DNA of 64,000 nucleotides from Allomuricauda sp. ARW1Y1. GTDB taxonomy: Bacteria; Bacteroidota; Bacteroidia; Flavobacteriales; Flavobacteriaceae. The stretch spans positions 682,001 to 746,000 of the forward strand of contig NZ_JACBZU010000001.1 of the NCBI RefSeq assembly GCF_013407935.1, read 5' to 3'. Made by a program: the position numbers and the translations under genes. Below are positions 8,170-16,577 of the stretch, piece by piece (the first letter of the stretch is position 1; the number at the start of each line of letters is the position of its first letter). The notes under the pieces were generated by a model that was not told where the DNA came from, did no database searches, and saw only the letters and a list, made by a program, of their open reading frames with translations.

Positions 8170-9525
8170 ATGACCCCTATAGTTATAAAGACCATACAAT
8201 TCTTTTTGAGCTTATCGCTTTTGATCGTGCTGCACGAGCTGGGCCACTTTATCCCAGCGAAGCTTTTCAAGACCAGGGTGGAGAAGTTTTACCTCTTTTT
8301 TGATGTGAAATTTTCCCTCTTCAAAAAGAAGATCGGCGAAACGGTTTATGGTATTGGTTGGCTGCCTTTGGGCGGGTATGTAAAAATATCCGGTATGATC
8401 GATGAGAGCATGGACAAGGAGCAGATGAAACAAGAGCCCAAGCCATGGGAATTCCGAAGCAAGCCTGCTTGGCAACGTTTAATCATTATGCTGGGTGGGG
8501 TAACCGTGAACTTTGTTTTGGCAGTCGTTATTTATATTGGAATGGCCTATACCTACGGTGAACAATATATCCCCATGAACAGTCTAAAAGATGGCGTTTG
8601 GGTGCTCGAAAAGGAAATCGGTGACGAAGTGGGCATACAAACGGGTGACAAGATCATTGCTGTGGATGGTGAAGAGCTGAAATCGTTTAACAGTGTTTTT
8701 ATTGAGTTGATCAATGGAAACCGAATTACCATTGAAAGGGATGGGGAACGAATAGAAAAGGAAATCCCAGTTGACTTTATCTCTACTCTAATAGAGGACG
8801 AGGATAAGGTTCGGTTTTTGTTTTATCGGACGCCATTTATGGTAAACAACGTTCCTGATACTTCGCATAACAAAAATGCAGGATTTAGACCAAAGGATGA
8901 GTTTTTGGCCATCAATGGGGAACCTGCCATTTATCGGGACCAAGTGATGGATCAATTGGAACAGAACAAAGGGAAGGATATCAATGTACTGGTTCGTCGG
9001 GAAGATGGTTCAGAGGGGCAAGTTACCGCATCGGTAAGCAGTGATGGTAAATTGGGCATTGTTACGGCACCCTTCACCATGGAAGAGATGGAACAAAGAG
9101 GGATTTTAAAGGTGGAGACAGAGACCTATTCGTTTTTGGAATCGATTCCAGCGGGTATCAACAAAGGAGTTTCTACACTTTCCAGTTACATGAAGCAGCT
9201 CAAGAAGATTTTTAACCCAGAGACAGGAGCCTATAAAGGTGTGGGAGGTTTTGCAGCCATTGGCGGTATGTTCCCAGATACGTGGAACTGGCCAGCTTTT
9301 TGGGCGACAACGGCCTTTATTTCCATTATTTTGGCCTTTATGAACATTTTGCCGATTCCTGCTTTGGATGGTGGACACGTAATGTTCCTGCTGTACGAAA
9401 TGGTTACGGGCCGTAAACCGAGCGACAAGTTTTTGGAGTATGCCCAAATGGTCGGCTTCTTTTTATTGATTGCTTTGTTGCTGTTTGCCAATGGCAACGA
9501 TTTGTATAAATGGTTGTTTAAATAG
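8170..9525 (+). CDS. rseP: RIP metalloprotease (site-2 protease)
   Basis: 451 residues. The zinc motif H-E-L-G-H is at residues 22-26 inside the first membrane helix. A periplasmic region with PDZ-like segments occupies roughly residues 125-300. The second metal motif N-I-L-P-I-P-A-L-D-G-G-H is near residue 395, followed by the last helices. RseP-type proteases cut membrane anchors such as anti-sigma factors, so the membrane-bound anti-sigma factor at 2780-3565 is a possible but unproven substrate. A -7-like box TACTTTTG lies about 30 bases upstream of the ATG. Confidence 0.93.
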   Translation: MTPIVIKTIQFFLSLSLLIVLHELGHFIPAKLFKTRVEKFYLFFDVKFSLFKKKIGETVYGIGWLPLGGYVKISGMIDESMDKEQMKQEPKPWEFRSKPAWQRLIIMLGGVTVNFVLAVVIYIGMAYTYGEQYIPMNSLKDGVWVLEKEIGDEVGIQTGDKIIAVDGEELKSFNSVFIELINGNRITIERDGERIEKEIPVDFISTLIEDEDKVRFLFYRTPFMVNNVPDTSHNKNAGFRPKDEFLAINGEPAIYRDQVMDQLEQNKGKDINVLVRREDGSEGQVTASVSSDGKLGIVTAPFTMEEMEQRGILKVETETYSFLESIPAGINKGVSTLSSYMKQLKKIFNPETGAYKGVGGFAAIGGMFPDTWNWPAFWATTAFISIILAFMNILPIPALDGGHVMFLLYEMVTGRKPSDKFLEYAQMVGFFLLIALLLFANGNDLYKWLFK

Positions 9526-9541
9526 AAAACCAATTTTTTTG

Positions 9542-9573
9542 TTTGTGGTGTAAAAAAGAATCCATTATATTTG
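9542..9573 (+). promoter_or_regulatory. promoter of tRNA-Asn
   Basis: TTTG at 9542-9545 and a perfect Bacteroidota -7 box TATATTTG at 9566-9573, 20 bases apart, lie directly upstream of the tRNA 5' end at 9595. Confidence 0.7.
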
Positions 9574-9594
9574 CACCCGCTTAAGGTAAAATAT

Positions 9595-9668
9595 TCCTCC
9601 TTAGCTCAGTTGGTTAGAGCATCTGACTGTTAATCAGAGGGTCCTTGGTTCGAGCCCAAGAGGGGGAG
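9595..9668 (+). tRNA. tRNA-Asn (GTT)
   Basis: 74-base cloverleaf. The acceptor stem pairs TCCTCCT with AGGGGGA, the D-loop is AGCTCAGTTGGTTAGAGC, the anticodon loop CTGTTAA holds anticodon GTT at 9629-9631, and the T-arm CTTGG-TTCGAGC-CCAAG is intact. CCA is not encoded. The 3' half from 9627 on is the left copy of the 43-bp direct repeat that bounds the integrated element, so this half was restored by the element on insertion and the tRNA remains functional. Confidence 0.95.
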
Positions 9669-9669
9669 C
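9627..9669 (+). repeat. attL: 43-bp direct repeat in tRNA-Asn
   Basis: Positions 9627-9669 are identical to 32542-32584 over 43 bases, covering the anticodon loop to the discriminator base plus one. This is the usual footprint of a tyrosine recombinase inserting at a tRNA 3' half. The flanks differ on both sides. Confidence 0.93.
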
Positions 9670-9682
9670 CCAGTAAATATAG

Positions 9683-9709
9683 GCCTTTCGAGAAATCGAA
9701 AGGCTTTCT
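9683..9709 (+). terminator. Rho-independent terminator supplied by the element after tRNA-Asn
   Basis: A perfect 9-bp stem (9683-9691 with 9696-9704) closed by a GAAA tetraloop, then TTTCTT. It lies just inside the left end and replaces the original terminator now found beyond attR. Confidence 0.85.
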
Positions 9710-9720
9710 TCATTTTGGTG

Positions 9721-9739
9721 GGTATCAGTTTGGGTACTT
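9721..9739 (+). repeat. left copy of a 19-bp subterminal repeat
   Basis: GGTATCAGTTTGGGTACTT matches 32404-32422 at 17 of 19 positions in the same orientation. It is 51 bases inside attL. Such subterminal direct repeats are candidates for recombinase arm-type or excisionase sites. Confidence 0.6.
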
Positions 9740-9766
9740 ATTTTATCTTTATACTTTATTCCGTGA

Positions 9767-10621
9767 ATGTCAGAGGTATATATCTACAAGAAGTTTAATG
9801 CTATCACAAAGGAGTATGTTCCTCAATGGGATAGCAAAAATGTTAATGACTTTGTTAGTTCAAAAAGGGCCATACTTATAAATTTTAGCAATGTTCCTGA
9901 AAAAATTGACTTCACGTTATTTGAAAGACCAATATTCAAATTCATTGTTGAGAGCCAATTCAAAGATGCTGTAGAGAAATTAAATCAAGACTTTTTTAAC
10001 GGGCTATATTGTGATGAACTTTTGTTTATTATTCTAAATTCACAGGCCACATATGATTCACTTTCTTGGCCTGAGTTGAACTCTAGTCAGGGTTTGGACA
10101 AGGATTTGGCCACAGTTCAAAAAGAAAGACAAGAATTAATCGAAGTTATGATTAGGTGGGTTGAAAGGTATCAGCCAAAAGATGGAGTTAGGGGAATTAA
10201 CAGTGCTAAAAGCGTAAAATCCCTTACTATTAAATTCGAGGATAAGACATTTGTTTTTAAAAATTTTCTTGTAATAGACAGCCTGATGTCAACTTATTTA
10301 CAATCAATAGGATTTAGTTACGATTCTAGGGATTGGGTAAAGGGGATTAAAGAAATAATTCCTTATATGGATTTAAATTCATTAGCGTATCAGTTTAAGG
10401 TGACATTAACGAAAAAACTTCTGCATTGGTATAGGGATTTGGCCGATATTAAAGACCCATCGATTACAAACAAGCAACTAAGGTTTATAAATATAATTTT
10501 TTCCCTCGCCTCCATTCCTATTAATGAAACTACTATTCACTACAAAGCTTCAAGTAGTCTTGAGGACTATTCAAGTACTCAACAAATAAAAGTTTTAAGA
10601 AATTGGATAAATAGGTTTTAG
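9767..10621 (+). CDS. hypothetical protein, first gene of the element
   Basis: 284 residues, no signal peptide or membrane helix, and no motif I recognise. It is lysine- and isoleucine-rich with predicted helices and looks soluble. Codon use is strongly AT-rich like the neighbouring element genes. It stands alone between the attL-side terminator and the HTH gene. A position next to the att site suggests a role in element maintenance or as cargo, but nothing in the sequence proves either. Confidence 0.6.
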   Translation: MSEVYIYKKFNAITKEYVPQWDSKNVNDFVSSKRAILINFSNVPEKIDFTLFERPIFKFIVESQFKDAVEKLNQDFFNGLYCDELLFIILNSQATYDSLSWPELNSSQGLDKDLATVQKERQELIEVMIRWVERYQPKDGVRGINSAKSVKSLTIKFEDKTFVFKNFLVIDSLMSTYLQSIGFSYDSRDWVKGIKEIIPYMDLNSLAYQFKVTLTKKLLHWYRDLADIKDPSITNKQLRFINIIFSLASIPINETTIHYKASSSLEDYSSTQQIKVLRNWINRF

Positions 10622-10770
10622 TGCTTTCTACTGGTATTAAAATCCTAATTGGGAAGATGTGAAACACATTTTTCTGATTTCGATATTTCTCTGTTTCACT
10701 TATGGTTTTTAGTTCAGCGTATCATTGCATCGAATACGTGATTTTACGTATTGCAATTAAATATCATATT

Positions 10771-11061
10771 ATGAACAACGATGATGAAAAGTTAGTCCAG
10801 GATCAGACCAATCCAAAAAATACTTCTGGTCAATTTTCCAAGGAGATTTTGAGTTTTAGAGAAGCACTTGTATTTCTAGATATTTCTGCTAGTATGCTAT
10901 ATAAACTAACCCATAAAAGGAGGATTAGTTTTTTTAAGCCTAATGGTAAGCTAATCTATTTTCATAGAAAGGATCTTATGACTTGGTTGATGCAAAATAA
11001 GCAATTGTCGATTGATGAAGCAGAAATGAAAATGGAACGTTTTTTAACAAAAAACTTTTAG
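10771..11061 (+). CDS. helix-turn-helix DNA-binding protein (excisionase-like)
   Basis: 96 residues from the ATG at 10771; the frame is open further upstream to 10702 but that stretch is not protein-like. The C-terminal two-thirds fits the MerR/excisionase HTH_17 pattern: L-S-F-R-E-A-L-V-F-L-D-I-S-A-S-M-L-Y-K-L-T-H, then K-P-N-G-K-L-I-Y-F-H-R-K-D-L-M-T-W-L. In Bacteroidota islands such proteins precede the DUF3987 gene and act as element regulators or excision factors. It ends 2 bases before the next ATG, so the two are co-translated. Confidence 0.78.
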   Translation: MNNDDEKLVQDQTNPKNTSGQFSKEILSFREALVFLDISASMLYKLTHKRRISFFKPNGKLIYFHRKDLMTWLMQNKQLSIDEAEMKMERFLTKNF

Positions 11062-11063
11062 GC

Positions 11064-12347
11064 ATGGCAAATAAGTTTATTAAAGAAAGTGTATATGAAT
11101 CTCTGCCTATAATTTTAAAACAGGGCATGGAGACCTTTGAGGGCAGAGAAAGAGATGTCATTCTGATGTCTTCTTTAGCTGTCTTGAGTGGCTGTCTCCC
11201 AAATATTACAGGAGTATATGATGACAAAAAATATTTCTCAAATCTCTATTTGTTGATACTGGCACCACCTGCGAGTGGAAAAGGGCGCATGAATATCGCT
11301 GCATTATTGGCGGAACGAATTCATGCCAAAATAAAATCGGATAGCCAAGCTGCTATAGACAAATATAAATCCGAAAACAAAGGTAATTTAAAAGGTTGCC
11401 CTAAGCTGGATGTTAAGATTGTACCCGGCAATGTGTCAAGTGCTAAATTATACACCCATCTAAAAGTAAGCAAAAATGGTATAGTCATGATAGAAAGTGA
11501 GGCTGATAGTATTTCTGCTATGCTAAAGCAAGAATGGGGTGATTTCTCGGATGTGTTGAGAAAAGCATATCATCATGAGAAAATTAGTCTAAGCAGAGAA
11601 ACTGATGATAAATTTATTGAGGTTTTTAACCCCAAATTATCCTTGGTCCTATCAGGTACAAAAAATCAGTTAAAACCTTTGCTGCAGTCCCATGAAAATG
11701 GCCTTTTCTCTCGATTTTTGTATTACTATTTCAATGATGGGACTGAATGGAAAGACGTTGCACCAAGAAAGGAAGATAGTATTGATAGGATGCAAACGTT
11801 TCAACAGATAGGTGATTCAATTTATGATCTATATCAGACCTTAATAACCAACAACAGGACAATTTCATTTGAATTAACCAATAAACAATGGGATGAACTG
11901 AATAGCACCTTAGGATATGCAAATTATTTATTGAATAAAAATGGGAAAATATCCTTTTTGTCTAGTGTAAAAAGACACGGTTTGATGCTGTTTCGTTTAG
12001 CAATGATTCTCTCTACTCTTCGGAAACATAAGACAGTTTTTAATTCCGAGAAGCTAGTATGCGAAGATGTTGATTTTCAAATTGCCAAAAATATCGTCAA
12101 AACCTTGTTAGACCATGCTTTGACTGTTTTTGAACTATTTGAGAACAAAGCCTTAGGATTAACAATAAAGGATTATTCTACACTAGCTAATTTACCGTAT
12201 CAATTTGAACGAGGGCAGGCTATTGCTATAGGAAGAGATTTGGATATACCTGAAAGGACAATGGATTATTTCTTAAATAGGATGTTGAATAAAAAAGTTT
12301 TAATCAGGATTAAACCTGGTTTTTACAGAAAAATAAAAAATTCTTGA
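11064..12347 (+). CDS. DUF3987 family protein (primase/helicase-like ATPase)
   Basis: 427 residues. A P-loop-like motif L-A-P-P-A-S-G-K-G-R lies at about residues 69-78, and the conserved G-I-V-M-I-E-S-E-A-D segment (Walker B-like) near residue 137 is followed by L-S-L-V-L-S-G-T-K-N-Q. This is the DUF3987 (YfjI-like) family, found in many islands and prophages and thought to serve element replication. It has no separate primase domain here, so replication would rely on host primase. It is coupled to the upstream HTH gene. Confidence 0.8.
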   Translation: MANKFIKESVYESLPIILKQGMETFEGRERDVILMSSLAVLSGCLPNITGVYDDKKYFSNLYLLILAPPASGKGRMNIAALLAERIHAKIKSDSQAAIDKYKSENKGNLKGCPKLDVKIVPGNVSSAKLYTHLKVSKNGIVMIESEADSISAMLKQEWGDFSDVLRKAYHHEKISLSRETDDKFIEVFNPKLSLVLSGTKNQLKPLLQSHENGLFSRFLYYYFNDGTEWKDVAPRKEDSIDRMQTFQQIGDSIYDLYQTLITNNRTISFELTNKQWDELNSTLGYANYLLNKNGKISFLSSVKRHGLMLFRLAMILSTLRKHKTVFNSEKLVCEDVDFQIAKNIVKTLLDHALTVFELFENKALGLTIKDYSTLANLPYQFERGQAIAIGRDLDIPERTMDYFLNRMLNKKVLIRIKPGFYRKIKNS

Positions 12348-12350
12348 TTG

Positions 12351-12372
12351 TTGCAAAGTTTGCAAAGTTTGC
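12351..12372 (+). repeat. 9-bp-period TTGCAAAGT repeat upstream of the integrase
   Basis: TTGC recurs three times at a 9-base period with AAAGT between, giving TTGCAAAGT twice plus a partial unit. A near-identical array in inverted orientation lies at 32351-32374 close to attR. Likely binding sites for the recombinase or an element protein. Confidence 0.55.
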
Positions 12373-12405
12373 GAACTAACTCACAATTAAATAAAATTGG
12401 ATATT

Positions 12406-13635
12406 ATGATAAGTATAATTTTAAAGTATAGAAAACTTGCTAATGGGGAATACCCAATAGTACTTCGAATAACTAAGGATAAATGCACCAAAATAATATC
12501 GTTGGGGGTTTCGTGTAAAAAGGAACATTGGGATGGAAATCAGATATCTAAAAGACACCCTGATTATACGCTTAAAAACAGATTACTTTTGAGGGCAAAG
12601 GAAAAAGCCCTAAGAATAGTCGATGAATTCAAGCTGCAAAACATTGATTTTACATTGGATGAATTCGAAACATCTTTCCGTGGCAAGAAGAGTATTAAGA
12701 CTACGGTATCTGATTTCTGGTTGGAAAAGATTTCAGACTTAAATCAGGCTGGAAGAACAGGAAATGCGAGGGCTTACAAGGACTCTTATGTGTCCTTCTT
12801 TAAGTTTTGCAATCGAAAATCTCTTACTTTCAGGGAGATTACACCAAGCGAATTGGATAAGTATGAAACCTATCTTAGGGCTACAGGAAGTCATGATGGA
12901 GGAATTGGGGTTAGAATGAGAGCAATAAGGGCACTTTATAACGATGCAATAAAAAAAGGAGTTGTCGCAGAAAAGTACTATCCTTTCAAGGCCTACAAGG
13001 TTTCGAAATTAAAAGGAAAAGGATTTAAGACATTTTTGACAAAAGATGAAATAGAACGGATAATCAATCTAGATACCGACGAATATCCACATCTGTTAGA
13101 TACTAAAAATTATGCGGTTTTCAGCTACTTTATGGGTGGTATTAATTTTGCTGATTTAATGCGATTGAAATGGGAGGATGTTCAAAACGATAGAGTTAAC
13201 TATATCCGTTCAAAAACCAAAGGCAGATTTTCCATAAAAATATTAGCTCCAGCAGCTGAAATTTTAGAATATTATCGAAAATTGGATACAGGTACGGCTT
13301 TTATATTCCCAATTTTATTAAAGGATAAAATGACACCTTTGCAAATTGAGAACAGGAAGGCAAAATCACTTAGAAGGTATAATTCACAGCTTAAAGAGAT
13401 AGCTTCAATTTTAAATATTAAAAAGAAGGTGACCAGCTATACGTTCAGACACAGCTTCGCAACCAACCTAAAATATTCTGGAATAAGTGCTGATGTAATA
13501 GGGCAAAGTATGGGGCATAGTGATGTAAGTGTTACTCAGGCTTATTTAAAGGAATTTGATGATAGTATTGTAGATGAGGCTATGAAAAAGCTGTTGGAAG
13601 AATCTTCAACTAAATATAAATTATTAAGTGAATAA
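12406..13635 (+). CDS. tyrosine recombinase / integrase
   Basis: About 409 residues from the ATG at 12406; a TTG three codons upstream is less likely. The N-terminal arm-binding domain (ILKYRKLANGEYPIVLRITKD) is of the Bacteroidota phage-integrase SAM-like type. The catalytic domain shows F-R-H-S-F-A-T-N-L with Arg348, G-H at His371 and the nucleophile Tyr380 in Q-A-Y-L. The first catalytic arginine is replaced: the G-x-R position reads G-I-N-F-A-D-L (Asn247), and the HxxR histidine is Tyr345. It presumably inserts the element into tRNA-Asn. Confidence 0.93.
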   Translation: MISIILKYRKLANGEYPIVLRITKDKCTKIISLGVSCKKEHWDGNQISKRHPDYTLKNRLLLRAKEKALRIVDEFKLQNIDFTLDEFETSFRGKKSIKTTVSDFWLEKISDLNQAGRTGNARAYKDSYVSFFKFCNRKSLTFREITPSELDKYETYLRATGSHDGGIGVRMRAIRALYNDAIKKGVVAEKYYPFKAYKVSKLKGKGFKTFLTKDEIERIINLDTDEYPHLLDTKNYAVFSYFMGGINFADLMRLKWEDVQNDRVNYIRSKTKGRFSIKILAPAAEILEYYRKLDTGTAFIFPILLKDKMTPLQIENRKAKSLRRYNSQLKEIASILNIKKKVTSYTFRHSFATNLKYSGISADVIGQSMGHSDVSVTQAYLKEFDDSIVDEAMKKLLEESSTKYKLLSE

Positions 13636-13637
13636 TC

Positions 13638-13913
13638 ATGAAAAAAATGGCATTCGGTTACATAGATGAAAAATTGGCAACCAAAAGCAATTACAATATT
13701 CAGGAAGTTGCTGAAATTTTAGATATAAAAAATTTTGGCAGGAACAAATTATTTAAATGGCTTAGAGAACATGGATATTTTGATCAATACAATAGACCAA
13801 TGACGATATTTATTGAAAATGGCCTTTTTCTATGTAAGGACAATATTTACAAAACTCCTTTGGTTACCAGTGAAGGTGTTGAGTTTTTGAAAAAGAAGTT
13901 AATTTTAAACTGA
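13638..13913 (+). CDS. KilAC-type antirepressor domain protein
   Basis: 91 residues resembling the phage antirepressor KilAC domain: Y-N-I-Q-E-V-A-E-I-L-D-I-K-N-F-G-R-N-K-L-F, then W-L-R-E-H-G-Y-F and a closing V-T-S-E-G-V-E-F-L. The N-terminal Bro/Ant domain is absent, so only the DNA-binding part is present. It begins 2 bases after the integrase stop and is probably co-transcribed. It may modulate integrase or element repression. Confidence 0.78.
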   Translation: MKKMAFGYIDEKLATKSNYNIQEVAEILDIKNFGRNKLFKWLREHGYFDQYNRPMTIFIENGLFLCKDNIYKTPLVTSEGVEFLKKKLILN

Positions 13914-13940
13914 AAGACTTTTAAATAAAACATTAAAGAA

Positions 13941-13965
13941 AGGCCCTCATTCGAGGGTCTTTTTC
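13941..13965 (+). terminator. terminator after the integrase operon
   Basis: An 8-bp stem AGGCCCTC/GAGGGTCT with an ATTC loop, followed by TTTTT. Confidence 0.82.
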
Positions 13966-14016
13966 ATTTATATAATTAATTGTTTTTAAAATCTATTCTA
14001 AAAAAAATAATCAATC

Positions 14017-14883
14017 ATGAATCTTAGAAAATCTGAACGAAAAAGCACCAAGATTAAAATGGCCATTCAGGGACCATCGGGTTCGGGCAAGTCCTATTCT
14101 GCACTTTTATTGGCTAAAGGACTAGCAGCAGGAGACATGTCCAAAGTGGTTGTTATAGACACTGAAAACGGCTCTGCCAACCTTTATGCACACCTTGGAG
14201 ACTATCACGTTCTTCAACTGGAAAATCCCTTTTCTCCTGAAAGGTACATTCAAGCCATTACAGCTTGTGAAAATGCTGATATGAAAGTCATCATAATCGA
14301 CAGTATAAGCCATTGCTGGGAGTTCTTGCTTCAATATCATTCCACCTTGGCAGGGAACAGTTTTACAAACTGGGGCAAGGTAACCCCACGACAAAAAGGG
14401 TTCATCGATAAAATCTTGCAGTCTAATTTTCATATCATAGCAACAATGAGAACCAAGCAAGGTTATGTCCTTAACCAAAAGGACGGTAAATATGTGCCTC
14501 AGAAAATAGGTTTAAAGGCTGTCCAACGGGATGGGGTTGACTATGAGTTTACCCTTGTGTTCGATATTGATATTAAACACCATGCAACGGCTTCAAAGGA
14601 TAGGACTGGTCTTTTCGCAGATAAACATGAATTTGTGATAAACTCTGCAACAGGTAGAAAAATACTAGGTTGGTGTAATGGTACCTTGAGCCAAGAAGAA
14701 CTTAAATTGAAGGTGGATGAATGTTCCACCATAGCCGAACTATATAAGCTATACAATACTCATGGAGAACTCTCCAAGTCTTTGGGGCAGCATTTTATCA
14801 CAAAACGAAACCTCCTAAATAATCTGACAAATCCTAAAAACCATTCTATTAATGGGACTACACCCAATTACCCAAAATCGTAA
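14017..14883 (+). CDS. RecA-like AAA ATPase (Sak4-type phage recombination protein)
   Basis: 288 residues. Walker A is G-P-S-G-S-G-K-S at about residues 20-27, and a Walker B strand V-I-I-I-D-S-I-S-H lies near residue 95. A central region R-T-K-Q-G-Y-V-L-N and V-Q-R-D-G-V-D-Y-E-F-T-L-V-F matches the AAA_24/Sak4 group. Sak4 proteins are small RecA-type ATPases that assist single-strand annealing or recombination in phages. The C-terminus is low-complexity and polar. It stands as a single transcription unit with terminators on both sides. Confidence 0.8.
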   Translation: MNLRKSERKSTKIKMAIQGPSGSGKSYSALLLAKGLAAGDMSKVVVIDTENGSANLYAHLGDYHVLQLENPFSPERYIQAITACENADMKVIIIDSISHCWEFLLQYHSTLAGNSFTNWGKVTPRQKGFIDKILQSNFHIIATMRTKQGYVLNQKDGKYVPQKIGLKAVQRDGVDYEFTLVFDIDIKHHATASKDRTGLFADKHEFVINSATGRKILGWCNGTLSQEELKLKVDECSTIAELYKLYNTHGELSKSLGQHFITKRNLLNNLTNPKNHSINGTTPNYPKS

Positions 14884-14960
14884 TGTACCTTTGAGAAAGA
14901 AGGTTTCCATTTCCTAAAAACAGAAGAGATACTTATAACGAAAGATAATTCTTTAGCTAA

Positions 14961-14989
14961 GGCCAACATAGTAATTGTTGGCCTTTTTT
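14961..14989 (+). terminator. terminator after the Sak4-type gene
   Basis: A 7-bp stem GGCCAAC/GTTGGCC (14961-14967 with 14977-14983), then six T. Confidence 0.85.
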
Positions 14990-15129
14990 AATTATGAAAT
15001 ATTGTTCGTTCTGAAATTTTTATACATCCTTCGGGTTCTACTTAAAACAAAGAGCCGCCTACAAAAAGGATCTTAGTATATTTAGTATATTTCTGACAAA
15101 TAACCATTAACCATTAAAAAACAGCAGAT

Positions 15130-15828
15130 ATGAGAACACCATTGCTAGCTTCAATTATGACAATCCTTTTCATAACAAGTTGTGCAACAACCAAGACAAT
15201 TAAATTTACGGATAAACAACCTGACGTTTACACAACAGATAGCCTAAAGGATTTTTTGGAAAATACTAAAAAGCCAAAAGTTGTTTTAAGGGTGCCAGAC
15301 GCATCAATCAACACAACTTCACAAGAGAACAAGGACTATTTGTACAATGCTATTGAAAATCAACTACTGTCAAGCGGTTTTATAGTTAGGGACAGGCAGC
15401 TTTTCAATCAAATTATAGAAAATGAGAGCAATAACGTGGACTATGAGCAACTAAGGGAAAAGTCGGATACAGATTTAATTATTGAACTGACCAAATTGGA
15501 CCCTAGCATCTTATATGAAACCAATATTTTTTACGATAGTAATAATAGACAAAGAACACAATATCATGGGAGCTTTAAGAGGTATGGTGCTTCCGTAGAA
15601 TTTAAAGTGGTTTCCATTGCCTCAAACGAATATTCGGGGATGTATAAGTTTAACTACACACCATGTGTTGATGGTTGTATTGTGGCTAAATCTTTAAAGG
15701 ATGTAAGAAAAGAACAGCGAGAAATGAAAAAAGATGGCGATAAGCCTTATGAAGGCGTTGAAAAACAGGTGTTGGAAGAATTCATTAAGGATGCAACAAA
15801 AAAGCTGGTCGAGGAAATGAGATACTAG
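15130..15828 (+). CDS. lipoprotein of unknown function
   Basis: 232 residues with a signal sequence and lipobox (FITSC, Cys at residue 17). The mature part has an alternating pattern K-V-V-L-R-V-P-D, L-S-S-G-F-I-V-R-D-R-Q-L-F, D-T-D-L-I-I-E-L-T-K that resembles the CsgG/LpoB-like nucleotide-binding-fold lipoproteins, but I cannot assign it. It is cargo of the integrated element, a monocistronic plus-strand gene facing the defence operon. An outer-membrane-linked lipoprotein on a defence island could be a surface exclusion factor, which is speculation. Confidence 0.6.
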   Translation: MRTPLLASIMTILFITSCATTKTIKFTDKQPDVYTTDSLKDFLENTKKPKVVLRVPDASINTTSQENKDYLYNAIENQLLSSGFIVRDRQLFNQIIENESNNVDYEQLREKSDTDLIIELTKLDPSILYETNIFYDSNNRQRTQYHGSFKRYGASVEFKVVSIASNEYSGMYKFNYTPCVDGCIVAKSLKDVRKEQREMKKDGDKPYEGVEKQVLEEFIKDATKKLVEEMRY

Positions 15829-15929
15829 GCAGCCCCATGGCTTTTATTTTATAGTAAAGCCTATAAAGGAAGGAAGGGGGGCCTAACATTCAGATCATGC
15901 AGAAATTATATTATTAGGTGATACAGAAG

Positions 15930-16577
15930 CTATACCAAATTTTTAAGTTCTAATTTTAATTGGTTCAATTTGCTATTTAGCTCAACTTTTTGATTAAACT
16001 GCTTACTTCTATTTATTGCTGATTTGAGTTTGCTAATTTCCTTCTTCAAGCGATATACTTTTTGTTGATTCTTTAAAATTGAATCTAAGGATTGTTTACC
16101 TAATTCTGGTTTACCTGTGAGCTGAGCGAGTAAATCCTTGAATACAGTATCTAAATTACCTTTTAGATTTAGTGCATATCTGTTATCGGATTTATTGAAC
16201 CAATCAGAAGTAAATGTCCAATCAATCACTGCAATGTCTTCATTGGTAGGGTGAGGGTGTTTTGAAGCAGTAGAAATATAAGCTTCTTGGTTATGTTCTA
16301 CCCAAAATACAATGTGGTATGGAATGGACTTATTAATGATTTCAAGGGTTTTAAGGATATCGGATTTTTGCTTGAGTTCTACCTTGAAAACCTGTATTTC
16401 CTGAATATCCTTAGCATCTAAGTTTACAGTATCCGCTGAAAGCTTATGAGTCCATGTAATACGTAGAATACAATCTGTGAAAAGCTTCTTCTGCTTCGTG
16501 TTGGTGTACTCGTCAAATGCATTCTTGGGAACTACACGTCCAACTTTTGTTCTTGCAGGAAGGTTGAAGAAATTCAT
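15930..16577 (-). CDS. DUF4391 domain protein, last gene of the defence operon
   Basis: 215 residues. It opens with F-F-N-L-P-A-R-T-K-V-G-R-V-V-P-K-N and carries I-P-Y-H-I-V-F-W-V-E-H and a C-terminal coiled coil (Q-Q-K-V-Y-R-L-K-K-E-I-S-K-L), as in DUF4391 proteins that accompany restriction systems and PLD-SNF2 helicases. No nuclease motif is visible, so it is probably an accessory that binds the helicase. Its ATG overlaps the helicase stop as TAATG, showing translational coupling. It is last in the six-gene operon that starts at 29082. Confidence 0.8.
   Translation of the reverse strand: MNFFNLPARTKVGRVVPKNAFDEYTNTKQKKLFTDCILRITWTHKLSADTVNLDAKDIQEIQVFKVELKQKSDILKTLEIINKSIPYHIVFWVEHNQEAYISTASKHPHPTNEDIAVIDWTFTSDWFNKSDNRYALNLKGNLDTVFKDLLAQLTGKPELGKQSLDSILKNQQKVYRLKKEISKLKSAINRSKQFNQKVELNSKLNQLKLELKNLV

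Noticed and set aside
12351..12372. CRISPR-like repeat
   Set aside because: Units are 9 bp and contiguous with no spacers; no cas gene nearby.
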